DNA from: Actinomycetes bacterium
Lineage (GTDB): Bacteria > Actinomycetota > Actinomycetes > Actinomycetales > Cellulomonadaceae
Reading direction: 5' to 3'
Assembly: GCA_023390875.1 (NCBI GenBank)
Contig: JAEWCA010000226.1
Coordinates: 1 to 6,854, forward strand
DNA length: 6,854 bases
In this document: piece by piece, positions 1 to 6,854 of the stretch
Numbering within the stretch: position 1 is the first letter of the stretch
Layout: the number at the start of each line of letters is the position of its first letter
Program-made: the position numbers and the translations under genes
The notes under the pieces: generated by a model
The model's input: only the letters and a program-made list of their open reading frames with translations
What the model was told of the DNA's origin: nothing
The model's database searches: none

Positions 1-266
1 GTCCGGGTGCGCTCACGACGTGCACGGGCCGGCGGCTCGGCGACGGCGACCGCCTCCGTGCGGCGCGGCTCGAGCGCCTGCGGACGGGAGCCTGCGCGGG
101 CGGCCGAGATGGCCTCCACGAGGTCGCCCTTGCGCATCTTGGAGGTGCCCTTGACGCCCAGCTCGGACGCGAGCGCCTGCAGCTCGGGCAGGCGCAGCGC
201 GGAGATGGAGGCGCCGCGGGCTGATCCGCCGGTGGGGCTCACGGCGGGATCGATGGTGTCTGTCAC
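1..266 (-). CDS. rho: Transcription termination factor Rho, N-terminal part
   Basis: Rho is the hexameric RNA-dependent ATPase that ends transcription at untranslated C-rich RNA. Only 88 codons are in the window; the RNA-binding OB fold and the ATPase domain lie beyond position 1. The start VTDTIDPAV is followed by a Rho N-terminal helical domain at about 21-55 (ISALRLPELQALASELGVKG, then KMRKGDLVEAI). After that the sequence becomes Arg-, Ala- and Pro-rich (PPARARRERTR at 78-88). This matches the start of the long charged insertion that actinobacterial Rho proteins carry before the RNA-binding domain. The GTG at 266 is chosen because a purine-rich stretch lies 6 nt upstream and the N-terminus looks natural. 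The frame is open upstream through the whole leader into thrB, but its codon use there is not gene-like. Position after thrB is the usual actinobacterial arrangement. Confidence 0.93.
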   Translation of the reverse strand, partial: MTDTIDPAVSPTGGSARGASISALRLPELQALASELGVKGTSKMRKGDLVEAISAARAGSRPQALEPRRTEAVAVAEPPARARRERTR

Positions 267-272
267 GAAGGA

Positions 273-283
273 CCCTTCCCCTC
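273..283 (-). promoter_or_regulatory. Ribosome binding site of rho
   Basis: The minus strand reads GAGGGGAAGGG, ending 6 nt before the GTG at 266. It is a long purine run rather than a clean AGGAGG, but it is the only good candidate near the conserved Rho N-terminus and it decides the start. It is complementary to a C-run 30 nt upstream. Confidence 0.6.
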
Positions 284-327
284 GTCGATGGGCCGGTACC
301 CCGCGGGGACGGGGGGGTCGGCCTGCG

Positions 328-346
328 TCCGGTCTCTCTGACCGGA
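328..346 (-). other. Perfect inverted repeat in the rho leader (7-bp stem)
   Basis: TCCGGTC and GACCGGA pair perfectly around a 5-nt loop (AGAGA on the minus strand). It is the cleanest hairpin in the window and lies 61 nt upstream of the rho start. Downstream the RNA is C-rich rather than U-rich, so it is more likely a leader element or an operator-like dyad than an intrinsic terminator. Confidence 0.4.
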
Positions 347-460
347 ACGAGCTGGCACGCGCGGCGTACGACGACGTCTGCGACATCTGCGCGCGTGGGC
401 TGGATTGTTCCCGGATCGTCGACTCGTGCTGGACACCCGGGCTCTTGACGGCGCGGGAGA

Positions 461-480
461 CCCGGAGGACGAAATCCGGG
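461..480 (-). other. Perfect inverted repeat in the rho leader (6-bp stem)
   Basis: CCCGGA and TCCGGG flank an 8-nt loop. It would lie near the 5' end of a rho mRNA if the candidate -10 at 491-496 is real. It could also be a second stem after thrB. Confidence 0.35.
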
Positions 481-490
481 GAACGCGTCG

Positions 491-496
491 ATGCTA
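491..496 (-). promoter_or_regulatory. Candidate -10 box for rho
   Basis: TAGCAT on the minus strand fits TANNNT. It would start a rho leader of about 220 nt. No good -35 is visible upstream, so this is only the best of weak candidates. Confidence 0.25.
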
Positions 497-519
497 CCAC
501 TGTCGGTCGCTCCTCCTGG

Positions 520-534
520 GCGCCTGACGGGCGC
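520..534 (-). terminator. Possible weak terminator hairpin after thrB
   Basis: On the minus strand GCGCC and GGCGC form a 5-bp stem with a 5-nt loop, beginning 10 nt after the thrB stop codon. There is no T-tract. Actinobacteria often use such hairpins or Rho, so a role at the end of the threonine transcript is possible but unproven. Confidence 0.25.
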
Positions 535-543
535 GAACGGCTT

Positions 544-1527
544 TCACCCGTTCGGCCGTCGCGCCGCCACGTCGACCTTCTCCCCGCGCGCGCCGAGGGC
601 GTCGACGGGGAGCGGCAGGATGCGCCAGCCGCCCATCGCGCCACCGAACGCCGCCTCCAGCGCGGCGTCCGCGTCGGTGCGCGGGACGTCGTCCGGACCG
701 GGCGCGTCGCCGAGCCTGCGGGCGAGGGCGAGGACCGTGGGGCCGGCACCTGAGACGACCGCGGCGACACCCCGCGCGCGCAGGGCGTCGACGAGCGCCA
801 TCGAGTCGCGCATGACCGAGCGGCGGTACTCCTGGTGCAGCCGGTCCTCGGTGCCGGCCAGCAGCAACGACGGGTCCGAGCCGAGGGCCTGGACGAGCAG
901 CGCCGCCCGGCCCGCCTGGAACGCGGCGTCGACGTGCGGCACCGTCCGGGGCAGCACGCCCCGCGCCGCCTTGGTGGACAGCTGTACCGACGGGACGACC
1001 GCCACCGGGACGACGTCGGGGTGCACCGCGATCCGGCTCGCGCGGACCGTGCCCGTGCCGGACTCCGTCCAGGCGACCGTCGCGCCGCCGAGGATCGCCG
1101 GGGCGGCGTTGTCCGGGTGGCCCTCCATCGCGGTCGCGAGGGCCAGCACGGTCTCGTCGGGCAGCGCGTCGGGCTCGGCGACGAGCTCGCGAGCAGCCAC
1201 GATGCCCGCGACGACCGCCGCCGCGGACGACCCGAGGCCGCGCCCGTGCGGGATCCGGTTGTGGCACACCAGGTGCAGGCCGGTCTGGGGCGCGCCGACG
1301 TGGTCGAGCGCCGCGCGCAGCGCCCGCACGACGAGGTGCGACTCGTCGTCCGGGACCTCGCCGGCACCCTCGCCCGTCACCTCGACGGTCACGCCCGGAG
1401 CGCCGAGTGCCCGGACCTCGAGCTCGTCGTGCAGCGCCAGGGCGACGCCGAGCGCGTCGAAGCCCGGTCCGAGGTTGGCGCTCGTCGCCGGGACCCGCAC
1501 GCGGACCCGGTCCGCACCCAGGCGCAC
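544..1527 (-). CDS. thrB: Homoserine kinase (GHMP kinase family)
   Basis: Phosphorylates L-homoserine with ATP to O-phospho-L-homoserine, the ThrC substrate. It is 327 aa, slightly longer than the common 300-316. GHMP motif 1 is PATSANLGPGFDALG (13-27). Motif 2, the nucleotide phosphate loop, is HGRGLGSSAAAVVAG (94-108). EGHPDN is at 135-140, and motif 3, the glycine-rich C-terminal segment, is VSGAGPTVLAL (258-268). The GTG at 1527 is chosen because it is the first start after the thrC stop (5-nt gap) and leaves a short lead-in to motif 1. The same frame is open far upstream through thrC, but that part is a shadow. No purine-rich ribosome binding site precedes the GTG, so translation probably depends on ribosomes finishing thrC. 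A GTG at 1500 is possible but would trim the first beta strand. It appears to be the last gene of the threonine unit. Confidence 0.95.
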   Translation of the reverse strand: MRLGADRVRVRVPATSANLGPGFDALGVALALHDELEVRALGAPGVTVEVTGEGAGEVPDDESHLVVRALRAALDHVGAPQTGLHLVCHNRIPHGRGLGSSAAAVVAGIVAARELVAEPDALPDETVLALATAMEGHPDNAAPAILGGATVAWTESGTGTVRASRIAVHPDVVPVAVVPSVQLSTKAARGVLPRTVPHVDAAFQAGRAALLVQALGSDPSLLLAGTEDRLHQEYRRSVMRDSMALVDALRARGVAAVVSGAGPTVLALARRLGDAPGPDDVPRTDADAALEAAFGGAMGGWRILPLPVDALGARGEKVDVAARRPNG

Positions 1528-1532
1528 CGCGG

Positions 1533-2624
1533 TCAGTCCAGGCCGAGCGCGGACGCGATGGACACCACGTCCGCGGAGACCCGGACGGGCTGCACGTCGC
1601 TGCCGTCGGGCGTGCGCAGGGCCCACTGCGGGTCCTTCAGGCCGTGCCCCGTGACCGTGATGACGATGCGCGCACCCTGCGGGACGCGGCCCTCGTCGGA
1701 CAGCGCGAGCAGGCCCGCGACGCCCGCGGCCGAGGCGGGCTCGACGAACACGCCGACCTCCGCCGACAGCACGCGGTGCGCGGCGAGGATCTGCTCGTCC
1801 GTGACCGCGCGGATGAGCCCGCCGGACGTGTCGCGCGCGTCCTCCGCCTGCGCCCAGGACGCCGGGTTGCCGATGCGGATCGCCGTCGCGATGGTCTCGG
1901 GGTCGTCGATCGGGTGGCCCGCGACGATGGGGGCGGCGCCCGCGGCCTGGAACCCCCACATGATCGGCGTCCGCGTCGCGACGGCGGTGTGCGCGGCACC
2001 GGCGTCGAGGCCCGCGTACTCGCGGTAGCCCTTCCAGTACGCGGTGATGTTGCCCGCGTTGCCGACCGGCAGGACGTGGATGTCCGGGGCGTCGCCGAGC
2101 GCGTCGACGATCTCGAACGACGCCGTCTTCTGGCCCTCGATGCGGTCGGGGTTGACCGAGTTCACGAGCTCGACGGGGTACGCCTCGGCGAGCTTGCGGG
2201 CGGCCACGAGGCACGCGTCGAAGTTGCCGTCGACCTGCAGCAGCCGGGCGCCGTGCGCGATCGCCTGGCTGAGCTTGCCCATCGCGATCTTGCCGTCCGG
2301 CACGAGCACCGCGCAGACCATGCCCGCACGCGTCGCGTACGCGGCCGCGCTCGCGGACGTGTTGCCGGTGGAGGCGCAGACGACGGCCTTCGCGCCCCGG
2401 CCTGCGGCGGCGGAGATCGCCGACGTCATGCCGCGGTCCTTGAACGAGCCCGTCGGGTTCATGCCCTCGACCTTGACGAACACCTCGGCGCCCGTCCGGT
2501 CCGACAGCACCGGGGCCGGCACGAGCGGCGTGCCGCCCTCCCCCAGCGTCACGACGGTCTCCTGCACGTGCGCGGGCAGGCGGTCGGCGTACTCGGCGAC
2601 GATCCCGCGCCACTGGTGGGCCAT
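1533..2624 (-). CDS. thrC: Threonine synthase
   Basis: PLP-dependent fold-type II enzyme that converts O-phospho-L-homoserine plus water to L-threonine and phosphate, the last threonine step. It is 363 aa, the short form found in Mycobacterium and Bacillus, unlike the longer (about 480 aa) corynebacterial enzyme. LGEGGTPL sits at 27-34. The Schiff-base lysine is K62 in GSFKDRG. STGNTS is at 85-90, the PLP phosphate-binding GNAGN at 188-192, RIGNPASW at 250-257 and the conserved TGHGLKDP at 325-332. The ATG at 2624 overlaps the hom stop as TGATG and is preceded by AAGGAG, 4 nt away, within the last codons of hom; this supports both the start and coupling to hom. thrB follows after 5 nt. No anomaly is seen. 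Confidence 0.97.
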   Translation of the reverse strand: MAHQWRGIVAEYADRLPAHVQETVVTLGEGGTPLVPAPVLSDRTGAEVFVKVEGMNPTGSFKDRGMTSAISAAAGRGAKAVVCASTGNTSASAAAYATRAGMVCAVLVPDGKIAMGKLSQAIAHGARLLQVDGNFDACLVAARKLAEAYPVELVNSVNPDRIEGQKTASFEIVDALGDAPDIHVLPVGNAGNITAYWKGYREYAGLDAGAAHTAVATRTPIMWGFQAAGAAPIVAGHPIDDPETIATAIRIGNPASWAQAEDARDTSGGLIRAVTDEQILAAHRVLSAEVGVFVEPASAAGVAGLLALSDEGRVPQGARIVITVTGHGLKDPQWALRTPDGSDVQPVRVSADVVSIASALGLD

Positions 2625-3970
2625 CAGGCTCCTTCGACTCTCAGGACGGACACGACCCGGCGGACCACGTCGAGCGCCTCGATGGCCTCGACCGTGCTGC
2701 GCAGCGCGTGCTCGGTGGCGGTGTGCGTGGTGATGACGAGCATGGCGACGTCGGTGACGACCTTGCCGTCGCCCTTGGGCGTCTGGCGGACCGACTCGAT
2801 CGACACCTCGCGGCCGGCGAGGACCGCGGCGACCTGCGCGAGGACACCCGGGCGGTCGGCGACCTCGAGGCGCATCTGGTACCGCGTGCGCGCCGCAGCG
2901 GCGGGCAGCACGGGGAGCGCGGCGTACGACGACTCGACCGGGCCGCGACCCCCGAGCACGCGGTGGCGGGCGACCGACACGACGTCGCCGAGCACGGCCG
3001 ACGCCGTCGGCTGACCGCCCGCGCCGCGCCCGTAGAACATGAGCTCGCCGGCCGCGTCGGCCTCGACGAACACCGCGTTGAACGCGCCGCGCACACCGGC
3101 CAGCGGGTGCTCGGCGGGCACGAGCGCCGGGTGCACGCGGACCTGGACCCCGGTGGTCACGGTGCCGTCGTCGGCGCGCGACTCACCGCGCTCCGCGATG
3201 GCGAGCAGCTTGAGGACGTAGCCCGTGCGCTCGGCCCACGCGACGTCGTCGGCCGTGAGCGACGTGATGCCCTCGCGGTCGACGTCGTCGATCGAGACGC
3301 GCGTGTGGAACGCGAGGGACGCGAGGATCGCGGCCTTCGCGGCCGCGTCGTAGCCCTCGACGTCGGCCGTCGGGTCGGCCTCGGCGTAGCCGAGCGACTG
3401 GGCCTCCTTGACCGCCTGCTCGAGGTCGAGGCCCTCGGTCGCCATGCGGTCGAGCACGTAGTTGGTGGTGCCGTTGACGATGCCGAGCACGCGGCGGACG
3501 TGGTCGCCCGCGAGCGACTCGCGCACCGGGCGGACGATCGGGATGGCACCCGCCACGGCGGCCTCGAAGTACAGGTCGACACCGGCCGCGTCGGCCGCCG
3601 CGTAGAGCACCGGGCCGTCCTGCGCGAGCAGCGCCTTGTTCGCGGTGACGACCGAGGCGCCGTGCTCGATGGCCCGCAGCAGCAGACCCTTGGCGGGCTC
3701 GAGCCCGCCCATGAGCTCGACGACGACGTCGGCCTTCGCGACCAGGCCCTCGGCGTCCGTCGTCAGCAGCGCGCGGTCGACGACCGGGTCGCGCGGCGCG
3801 TCGACGTCGCGCACCGCGACCCCGACGAGCTCGAGCGGGGCGCCGACGCGGGAGGCCAGGTCGTCGGCCTGCGTCGTGAGCAGCCGGACGACCTCCGTGC
3901 CGACGACGCCGCACCCCAGGACGGCGACGCGCAGGGCCGGACGGACGTCGGCGGACGAGGGCGCAGACAC
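2624..3970 (-). CDS. hom: Homoserine dehydrogenase with C-terminal ACT domain
   Basis: Reduces L-aspartate-4-semialdehyde to L-homoserine with NAD(P)H, the branch point away from lysine toward threonine and methionine. It is 448 aa, matching the monofunctional actinobacterial form (about 440-445) with no fused aspartokinase. An N-terminal Rossmann domain carries GCGVVG (19-24). TANKALLA is at 109-116 and [11 protein letters not shown] at 163-173. The catalytic segment [20 protein letters not shown] is at 193-212; D208 and K212 are, by family comparison, the acid/base pair. An ACT domain follows at about 363-448 (DRPGVL at 372-377), the expected site of threonine feedback inhibition. The GTG at 3970 is preferred over upstream in-frame codons because GGAGG lies 5 nt before it and the Rossmann strand begins about 13 residues in. 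The upstream extension is Arg/Pro-rich and runs into lysA. The stop overlaps the thrC start by one base. Confidence 0.97.
   Translation of the reverse strand: MSAPSSADVRPALRVAVLGCGVVGTEVVRLLTTQADDLASRVGAPLELVGVAVRDVDAPRDPVVDRALLTTDAEGLVAKADVVVELMGGLEPAKGLLLRAIEHGASVVTANKALLAQDGPVLYAAADAAGVDLYFEAAVAGAIPIVRPVRESLAGDHVRRVLGIVNGTTNYVLDRMATEGLDLEQAVKEAQSLGYAEADPTADVEGYDAAAKAAILASLAFHTRVSIDDVDREGITSLTADDVAWAERTGYVLKLLAIAERGESRADDGTVTTGVQVRVHPALVPAEHPLAGVRGAFNAVFVEADAAGELMFYGRGAGGQPTASAVLGDVVSVARHRVLGGRGPVESSYAALPVLPAAAARTRYQMRLEVADRPGVLAQVAAVLAGREVSIESVRQTPKGDGKVVTDVAMLVITTHTATEHALRSTVEAIEALDVVRRVVSVLRVEGA
2629..2634 (-). promoter_or_regulatory. Ribosome binding site of thrC, inside hom
   Basis: AAGGAG on the minus strand, 4 nt before the thrC ATG. 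It is encoded by the Glu-Gly codons near the hom C-terminus, so thrC translation can be both coupled and independently initiated. Confidence 0.75.
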
Positions 3971-3975
3971 GGCTG

Positions 3976-3980
3976 CCTCC
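3976..3980 (-). promoter_or_regulatory. Ribosome binding site of hom
   Basis: GGAGG on the minus strand, 5 nt before the GTG at 3970. It is the strongest Shine-Dalgarno match in the window and fixes the hom start. It fits a gene whose translation begins afresh after an intergenic gap. Confidence 0.8.
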
Positions 3981-3988
3981 AGACGGGT

Positions 3989-4005
3989 TCGGGCACCGTC
4001 CCCGA
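3989..4005 (-). other. Small hairpin in the hom leader
   Basis: TCGGG and CCCGA form a perfect 5-bp stem around a 7-nt loop, ending 8 nt before the hom ribosome binding site. No T-run follows, so it is not a classical terminator, and no leader peptide with threonine or methionine codons is seen. Its function is unknown and may be nil. Confidence 0.25.
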
Positions 4006-4027
4006 CGATCCCGGGGCGGGCGCCCCC

Positions 4028-4033
4028 AGGATA
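4028..4033 (-). promoter_or_regulatory. Candidate -10 box upstream of hom
   Basis: TATCCT on the minus strand fits the TANNNT pattern of actinobacterial housekeeping promoters and is unusually AT-rich for this gap. Initiation about 7 nt downstream would leave a leader of roughly 50 nt before hom. I find no TTGAC-like -35 at 16-19 nt spacing, so the call is weak. It would make hom-thrC-thrB a unit separate from argS-lysA. Confidence 0.35.
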
Positions 4034-4115
4034 GGGGTGGCGTCCACGTGGTGGGCCGCGCGGTCCGCCTTGTGGGAGCGGGTCGTCGCGACGCGGTGCT
4101 GTGGACGGCTCGAGG

Positions 4116-5477
4116 TCAGCCCTCGTCGAGCGCGAGCAGGTCGTCGACCGTCTCGCGGCGGACCAGCACGCGGGAAGCCCCGTCCCGCACGGCGACGACC
4201 GGCGGGCGCGTGAGCAGGTTGTAGTTCGACGCCATCGAGCGGCCGTACGCACCCGTCGCGGGCACGGCGAGCAGGTCGCCCGCACGCACGTCGCCCGGGA
4301 GCTGCACCTCGTGGACCACGATGTCGCCGCTCTCGCAGTGCTTGCCGACCACGCGCGCCAGCACGGGCTCCACGGTGGACACCCGGCCGACGATCTCGGC
4401 GTGGTACTGCGCGCCGTACAGCGCGGGCCGGATGTTGTCGCTCATGCCGCCGTCGACCGAGACGTACGTGCGCACGCGCCCGTCGTCCAGGCGCACGGGC
4501 TTGACCGTGCCCACCGTGTACAGCGTGAGCCCGGCGGGCCCGACGATCGCACGGCCCGGCTCGATCGAGAACCGCGGCAGCGCGGTGCCGAGCTCCGCGG
4601 CCGCCGCGGCGACCGACGCGGCGACGTCCTTCGCGATCCGGTCGGGGTCGAGCGCCACCTCGACCGGCAGGTACGCGATGCCGTACCCGCCGCCCAGGTC
4701 GACCTCGTCGACGAGCACGCCCGTGCGCTCCGCGAGGTGCGCGCGCAGCGCGAGGACCGCGCGGGCGGCCACCTCGAACCCGGACGGGTCGAGGATCTGC
4801 GAGCCGATGTGCGAGTGGATGCCGAGCAGGTGCAGCTCGGGGCGGGCCAGCACGGCGAGCAGCGCGGTGACCGCCGGGCTGTCGGCGCCCTCGTCGGCCG
4901 CGAGCGACAGGCCGAACTTCTGGTCCTCGTGCGCCGTCGAGATGTACTCGTGGCCGCCCGCGTGCACGCCGGTCGTCACGCGCACCATCACGGGTGCCGG
5001 GTCTCCTCCGCGGCGCTCCACGAGGTCGGCGAGGCGGTCGATCTCGACGAGCGAGTCGACGATGATCCGGCCGACGCCCGCGTCGAGCGCCGCCGTGAGC
5101 TCGTCGTCCGACTTGTTGTTGCCGTGCAGCCCGACGTGCGCACCGGGGACACCGGCCCGCAGCGCGACCGCGAGCTCGCCGCCCGACGCGGTGTCGACGC
5201 GCAGGCCCTCCTCGTGGACCCAGCGGGCGACCGCGACGGACAGGAACGCCTTACCCGCGTAGTACACGTCGACGCCGGCGCCGACCTCGGCGAACGCGGT
5301 CTCGAACGCGCGCCGGTACGCCGCGGCGCGCGACCGCAGGTCCTCCTCGTCGAGCACGTACGCGGGCGTGCCGTGGGTCGCCGCGAGCGCGTGCACGTCC
5401 ACGCCGCCGACCGACACCGTGCCGTCGTCGGACCGGGCGACGCCCCGCGACCAGGGCTCGCCGGGGATCGTGCTCAC
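4116..5477 (-). CDS. lysA: Diaminopimelate decarboxylase
   Basis: PLP-dependent fold-type III enzyme that decarboxylates meso-diaminopimelate to L-lysine, the last step of lysine synthesis in the cytoplasm. It is 453 aa, close to other actinobacterial LysA proteins (about 445-455). The PLP-binding lysine is K76 in YYAGKAF. HGNNK lies at 118-122, GIHSHIGSQ at 219-227 and the phosphate-binding GGGYG at 262-266. EPGR is at 306-309, the active-site cysteine C381 is in GKHCESGD, and [12 protein letters not shown] is at 409-420. Together these cover the TIM-barrel PLP domain and the C-terminal beta domain. The GTG at 5477 is chosen because it overlaps the argS stop (ATGTGA), has GGAG 5 nt upstream, and begins a sensible N-terminus (VSTIPGEPW). 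The frame stays open 48 codons further upstream, but only as an argS shadow. The gene is probably cotranscribed and translationally coupled with argS. Confidence 0.97.
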   Translation of the reverse strand: MSTIPGEPWSRGVARSDDGTVSVGGVDVHALAATHGTPAYVLDEEDLRSRAAAYRRAFETAFAEVGAGVDVYYAGKAFLSVAVARWVHEEGLRVDTASGGELAVALRAGVPGAHVGLHGNNKSDDELTAALDAGVGRIIVDSLVEIDRLADLVERRGGDPAPVMVRVTTGVHAGGHEYISTAHEDQKFGLSLAADEGADSPAVTALLAVLARPELHLLGIHSHIGSQILDPSGFEVAARAVLALRAHLAERTGVLVDEVDLGGGYGIAYLPVEVALDPDRIAKDVAASVAAAAAELGTALPRFSIEPGRAIVGPAGLTLYTVGTVKPVRLDDGRVRTYVSVDGGMSDNIRPALYGAQYHAEIVGRVSTVEPVLARVVGKHCESGDIVVHEVQLPGDVRAGDLLAVPATGAYGRSMASNYNLLTRPPVVAVRDGASRVLVRRETVDDLLALDEG

Positions 5478-6854
5478 ATGCGCTCCGGCGCGCTCACGCC
5501 CAGCATCGCGAGGCCGTTGGCGAGCACCTGGCGGGTGGCGTCGTTGAGCCACAGGCGCGTGCGGTGCACGTCCGAGACCTCCTCGTCGCCGAACGGCGTG
5601 ACCCGGCGCTGGTCGTACCACTTGTGGTACGCCCCGGCGAGCTCCTCGAGGTAGCGCGCGACCCGGTGCGGCTCACGCAGCTCGGCGGCCTGGGCAACGA
5701 CGCGCGGCAGCTCGGCGATCTGGCCGAGCAGCACGGCCTCGGTCTCGTGGTCGAGGAGCGACGCGTCGAACCCGTCCTCCTTCGACACGCCCGCATCCGC
5801 CGCGTTGCGGCCCACGTTGACGGTGCGCGCGTGCGCGTACTGGACGTAGTAGACGGGGTTCTCGTTCTTCGCGCTCGCGAGCAGGTCGAGGTCCAGGTCG
5901 ATGGACGAGTCCGCTGACGAGCGGGCCAGCGCGTAGCGGGCCGCGTCGACGCCGACCGCGTCGACCAGGTCGTCGATCGTCAGGACGTTCCCCGCGCGCT
6001 TGGCCATGCGCACAGGCTTGCCGTCCTTGACCAGGTTCACGAGCTGACCGATGAGGATCTCGAGGTTGACGTGCGGGGTGTCGCCGAACGCCGCGCACAC
6101 GGCCATCATCCGGCCGATGTACCCGTGGTGGTCGGCACCCAGCATGATGATCACGCGGTCGGCACCCCGCTCGCGCTTGTCGAGGTAGTACGCGATGTCG
6201 CCGGCGATGTAGGCAGCCTGACCGTCCGACTTGATGACGACCCGGTCCTTGTCGTCGCCGAAGTCCGTGGTGCGCAGCCACACCGCACCGTCCGCGTCGA
6301 ACACGTGCCCGTGCTCGCGCAGGCGCGCGACGGCGTGCTCGACGGCCCCCGACTCGTGCAGCGAGTCCTCGTGGAAGTACACGTCGAAGTCGACGCCGAA
6401 GTCGTGCAGCGACTTCTTGATCTCCGCGAACATCAGGTCGACGCCGCGGGACCGGAACACCTCCTGCGCCTCCGCGTCGGGCAGCGTCCGGGGGTCGGGC
6501 TCGCCGGCCTGCGCGGCCTGCGCGATGACGGCCTCGGCGATGTCGGCGATGTACTGGCCGCCGTAGCCGTCCTCCGGCGCCTCCTCGCCGCGGGCGCGGG
6601 CGAGCAGCGAGCGCGCGAACCGGTCGATCTGCGCGCCGTGGTCGTTGAAGTAGTACTCGCGGCCGACCCGGGCGCCGGACGCCTCGAGGACGCGGGCCAG
6701 GCTGTCGCCCACGGCGGCCCACCGCACGCCGCCGATGTGGATCGGGCCGGTCGGGTTGGCGGAGACGAACTCCAGGTTGATCCTCTCGCCCCCGAAGGAG
6801 TCGTTGGAGCCGTACGCCGCGCCCGCGGCCACGACGTCCGCGGCCACCTGGCCC
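5474..6854 (-). CDS. argS: Arginyl-tRNA synthetase, class I (N-terminus cut by window edge)
   Basis: Cytoplasmic enzyme that charges tRNA(Arg) with arginine using ATP. About 459 residues are visible; family members are about 550-580, so roughly the first 90-100 residues (the N-terminal tRNA-contacting domain) lie beyond the window. Numbering from the GTG codon at 6847, the catalytic-site signature PTGPIHIGG is at 32-40, where the usual HIGH reads [15 protein letters not shown] is at 237-247. The KMSKS-equivalent loop reads RMAKRAGN at 280-287. The C-terminal anticodon-binding helical domain starts near [12 protein letters not shown] (330-341) and the protein ends with the family-typical APERM. 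The frame is intact to its TGA. The GTG at 6847 is internal, because the frame runs open to the edge. The gene overlaps lysA by 4 nt. HIGG is, from memory, normal for actinobacterial ArgS; the alanine in the second loop is less usual. Identification is secure. Confidence 0.97.
   Translation of the reverse strand, partial: GQVAADVVAAGAAYGSNDSFGGERINLEFVSANPTGPIHIGGVRWAAVGDSLARVLEASGARVGREYYFNDHGAQIDRFARSLLARARGEEAPEDGYGGQYIADIAEAVIAQAAQAGEPDPRTLPDAEAQEVFRSRGVDLMFAEIKKSLHDFGVDFDVYFHEDSLHESGAVEHAVARLREHGHVFDADGAVWLRTTDFGDDKDRVVIKSDGQAAYIAGDIAYYLDKRERGADRVIIMLGADHHGYIGRMMAVCAAFGDTPHVNLEILIGQLVNLVKDGKPVRMAKRAGNVLTIDDLVDAVGVDAARYALARSSADSSIDLDLDLLASAKNENPVYYVQYAHARTVNVGRNAADAGVSKEDGFDASLLDHETEAVLLGQIAELPRVVAQAAELREPHRVARYLEELAGAYHKWYDQRRVTPFGDEEVSDVHRTRLWLNDATRQVLANGLAMLGVSAPERM
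5483..5486 (-). promoter_or_regulatory. Ribosome binding site of lysA, inside argS
   Basis: GGAG on the minus strand, 5 nt before the lysA GTG. It is formed by the Pro-Glu codons (CCG GAG) of the conserved ArgS C-terminal PERM sequence. Confidence 0.6.

Larger units (their letters stand above)
267..543 (-). other. Non-coding leader between thrB and rho
   Basis: This 277-nt gap holds no recognisable gene. Read on the minus strand it contains a possible -10 box (496-491). It has perfect inverted repeats at 520-534, 461-480 and 328-346, and a CCCCGCGGGG palindrome (299-308). A run of seven C (317-311) lies within GACCCCCCC (319-311), which can pair with the rho ribosome binding site. Third positions in the frame continuous with rho are A or T in about 19 of 78 codons, far more than in the neighbouring genes, so the region looks untranslated. 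It most likely holds the end of the threonine transcript and the promoter plus 5' leader of rho. Confidence 0.7.

Noticed and set aside
374..391. Tandem 9-mer (ACGTCTGCG / ACATCTGCG) in the rho leader.
   Set aside because: Only two copies with one mismatch. This is within chance for this composition and gives no pattern of an operator or repeat array.
444..449. TTGACG on the plus strand, resembling a -35 box.
   Set aside because: No TANNNT box at suitable spacing, and no plus-strand gene downstream for it to serve.
267..500. N-terminally extended Rho starting at the GTG at 500, which has AGGAGGAG upstream and is in frame with rho with no stop.
   Set aside because: About a quarter of the 78 extra codons end in A or T, including AGA, CAA and GTA, whereas the neighbouring genes almost always end codons in G or C. 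The extension shows no domain and the GTG at 266 has its own purine-rich site. A proteomic N-terminus before residue 1 would reverse this.
7..753. A plus-strand 248-codon frame across the rho-thrB gap.
   Set aside because: It is antisense to rho and thrB at both ends, has no recognisable domain and no convincing start signal.
544..2613. A continuous 689-codon minus-strand frame that could suggest a thrC-region/thrB fusion protein.
   Set aside because: Only its last 327 codons encode ThrB. The first part is an off-frame reading of thrC, which itself is complete in another frame.
1407..4213. Long plus-strand open frames (1407-3014 and 2708-4213) opposite thrC and hom.
   Set aside because: Same reason: no domains, shadow composition, and the opposite strand encodes complete conserved enzymes.
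4101..5654. A 517-codon plus-strand open frame opposite lysA.
   Set aside because: It is antisense to an unmistakable lysA. The product is a repetitive Arg/Asp/Val/His-rich sequence of the kind GC-rich antisense frames produce, with no recognisable domain.

Overview
The window reads as an ordinary housekeeping stretch from a very GC-rich actinobacterium, most like Cellulomonas or a close Micrococcales relative. That assignment is an inference from GC-saturated third codon positions, GTG starts, actinobacterial-type ArgS, ThrC and Rho sequences, and the gene order argS-lysA-hom-thrC-thrB-rho, which is familiar in Actinobacteria. All six genes lie on the minus strand, so transcription runs from high to low coordinates. 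The long plus-strand open frames are antisense shadows of these genes.

Layout in transcription order: arginyl-tRNA synthetase (argS, 6854-5474, N-terminus outside the window) overlaps diaminopimelate decarboxylase (lysA, 5477-4116) by 4 nt. A 145-nt gap follows, with a weak candidate promoter and a strong ribosome binding site. Next come homoserine dehydrogenase (hom, 3970-2624), threonine synthase (thrC, 2624-1533; TGATG overlap with hom) and homoserine kinase (thrB, 1527-544; 5-nt gap and no clear ribosome binding site). A 277-nt non-coding leader (543-267) precedes the transcription termination factor gene rho (266-1, only the first 88 codons visible).

The genes cover the ends of the aspartate amino-acid family. 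LysA makes L-lysine from meso-diaminopimelate. Hom commits aspartate semialdehyde to the threonine/methionine branch. ThrB and ThrC then convert homoserine to threonine. Hom carries a C-terminal ACT domain, the expected site of threonine feedback control. ArgS and Rho are neighbours rather than pathway members, although argS-lysA linkage and co-regulation are known from corynebacteria.

I see no mobile element, CRISPR array, tRNA, phage gene or obviously new system. The part least explained by known genes is the rho leader. It contains several perfect hairpins, a C-rich stretch that can pair with the rho ribosome binding site, and a short open frame whose stop codon overlaps the rho start. These are candidates for autogenous control of rho, but in DNA of this GC content each could be coincidence.
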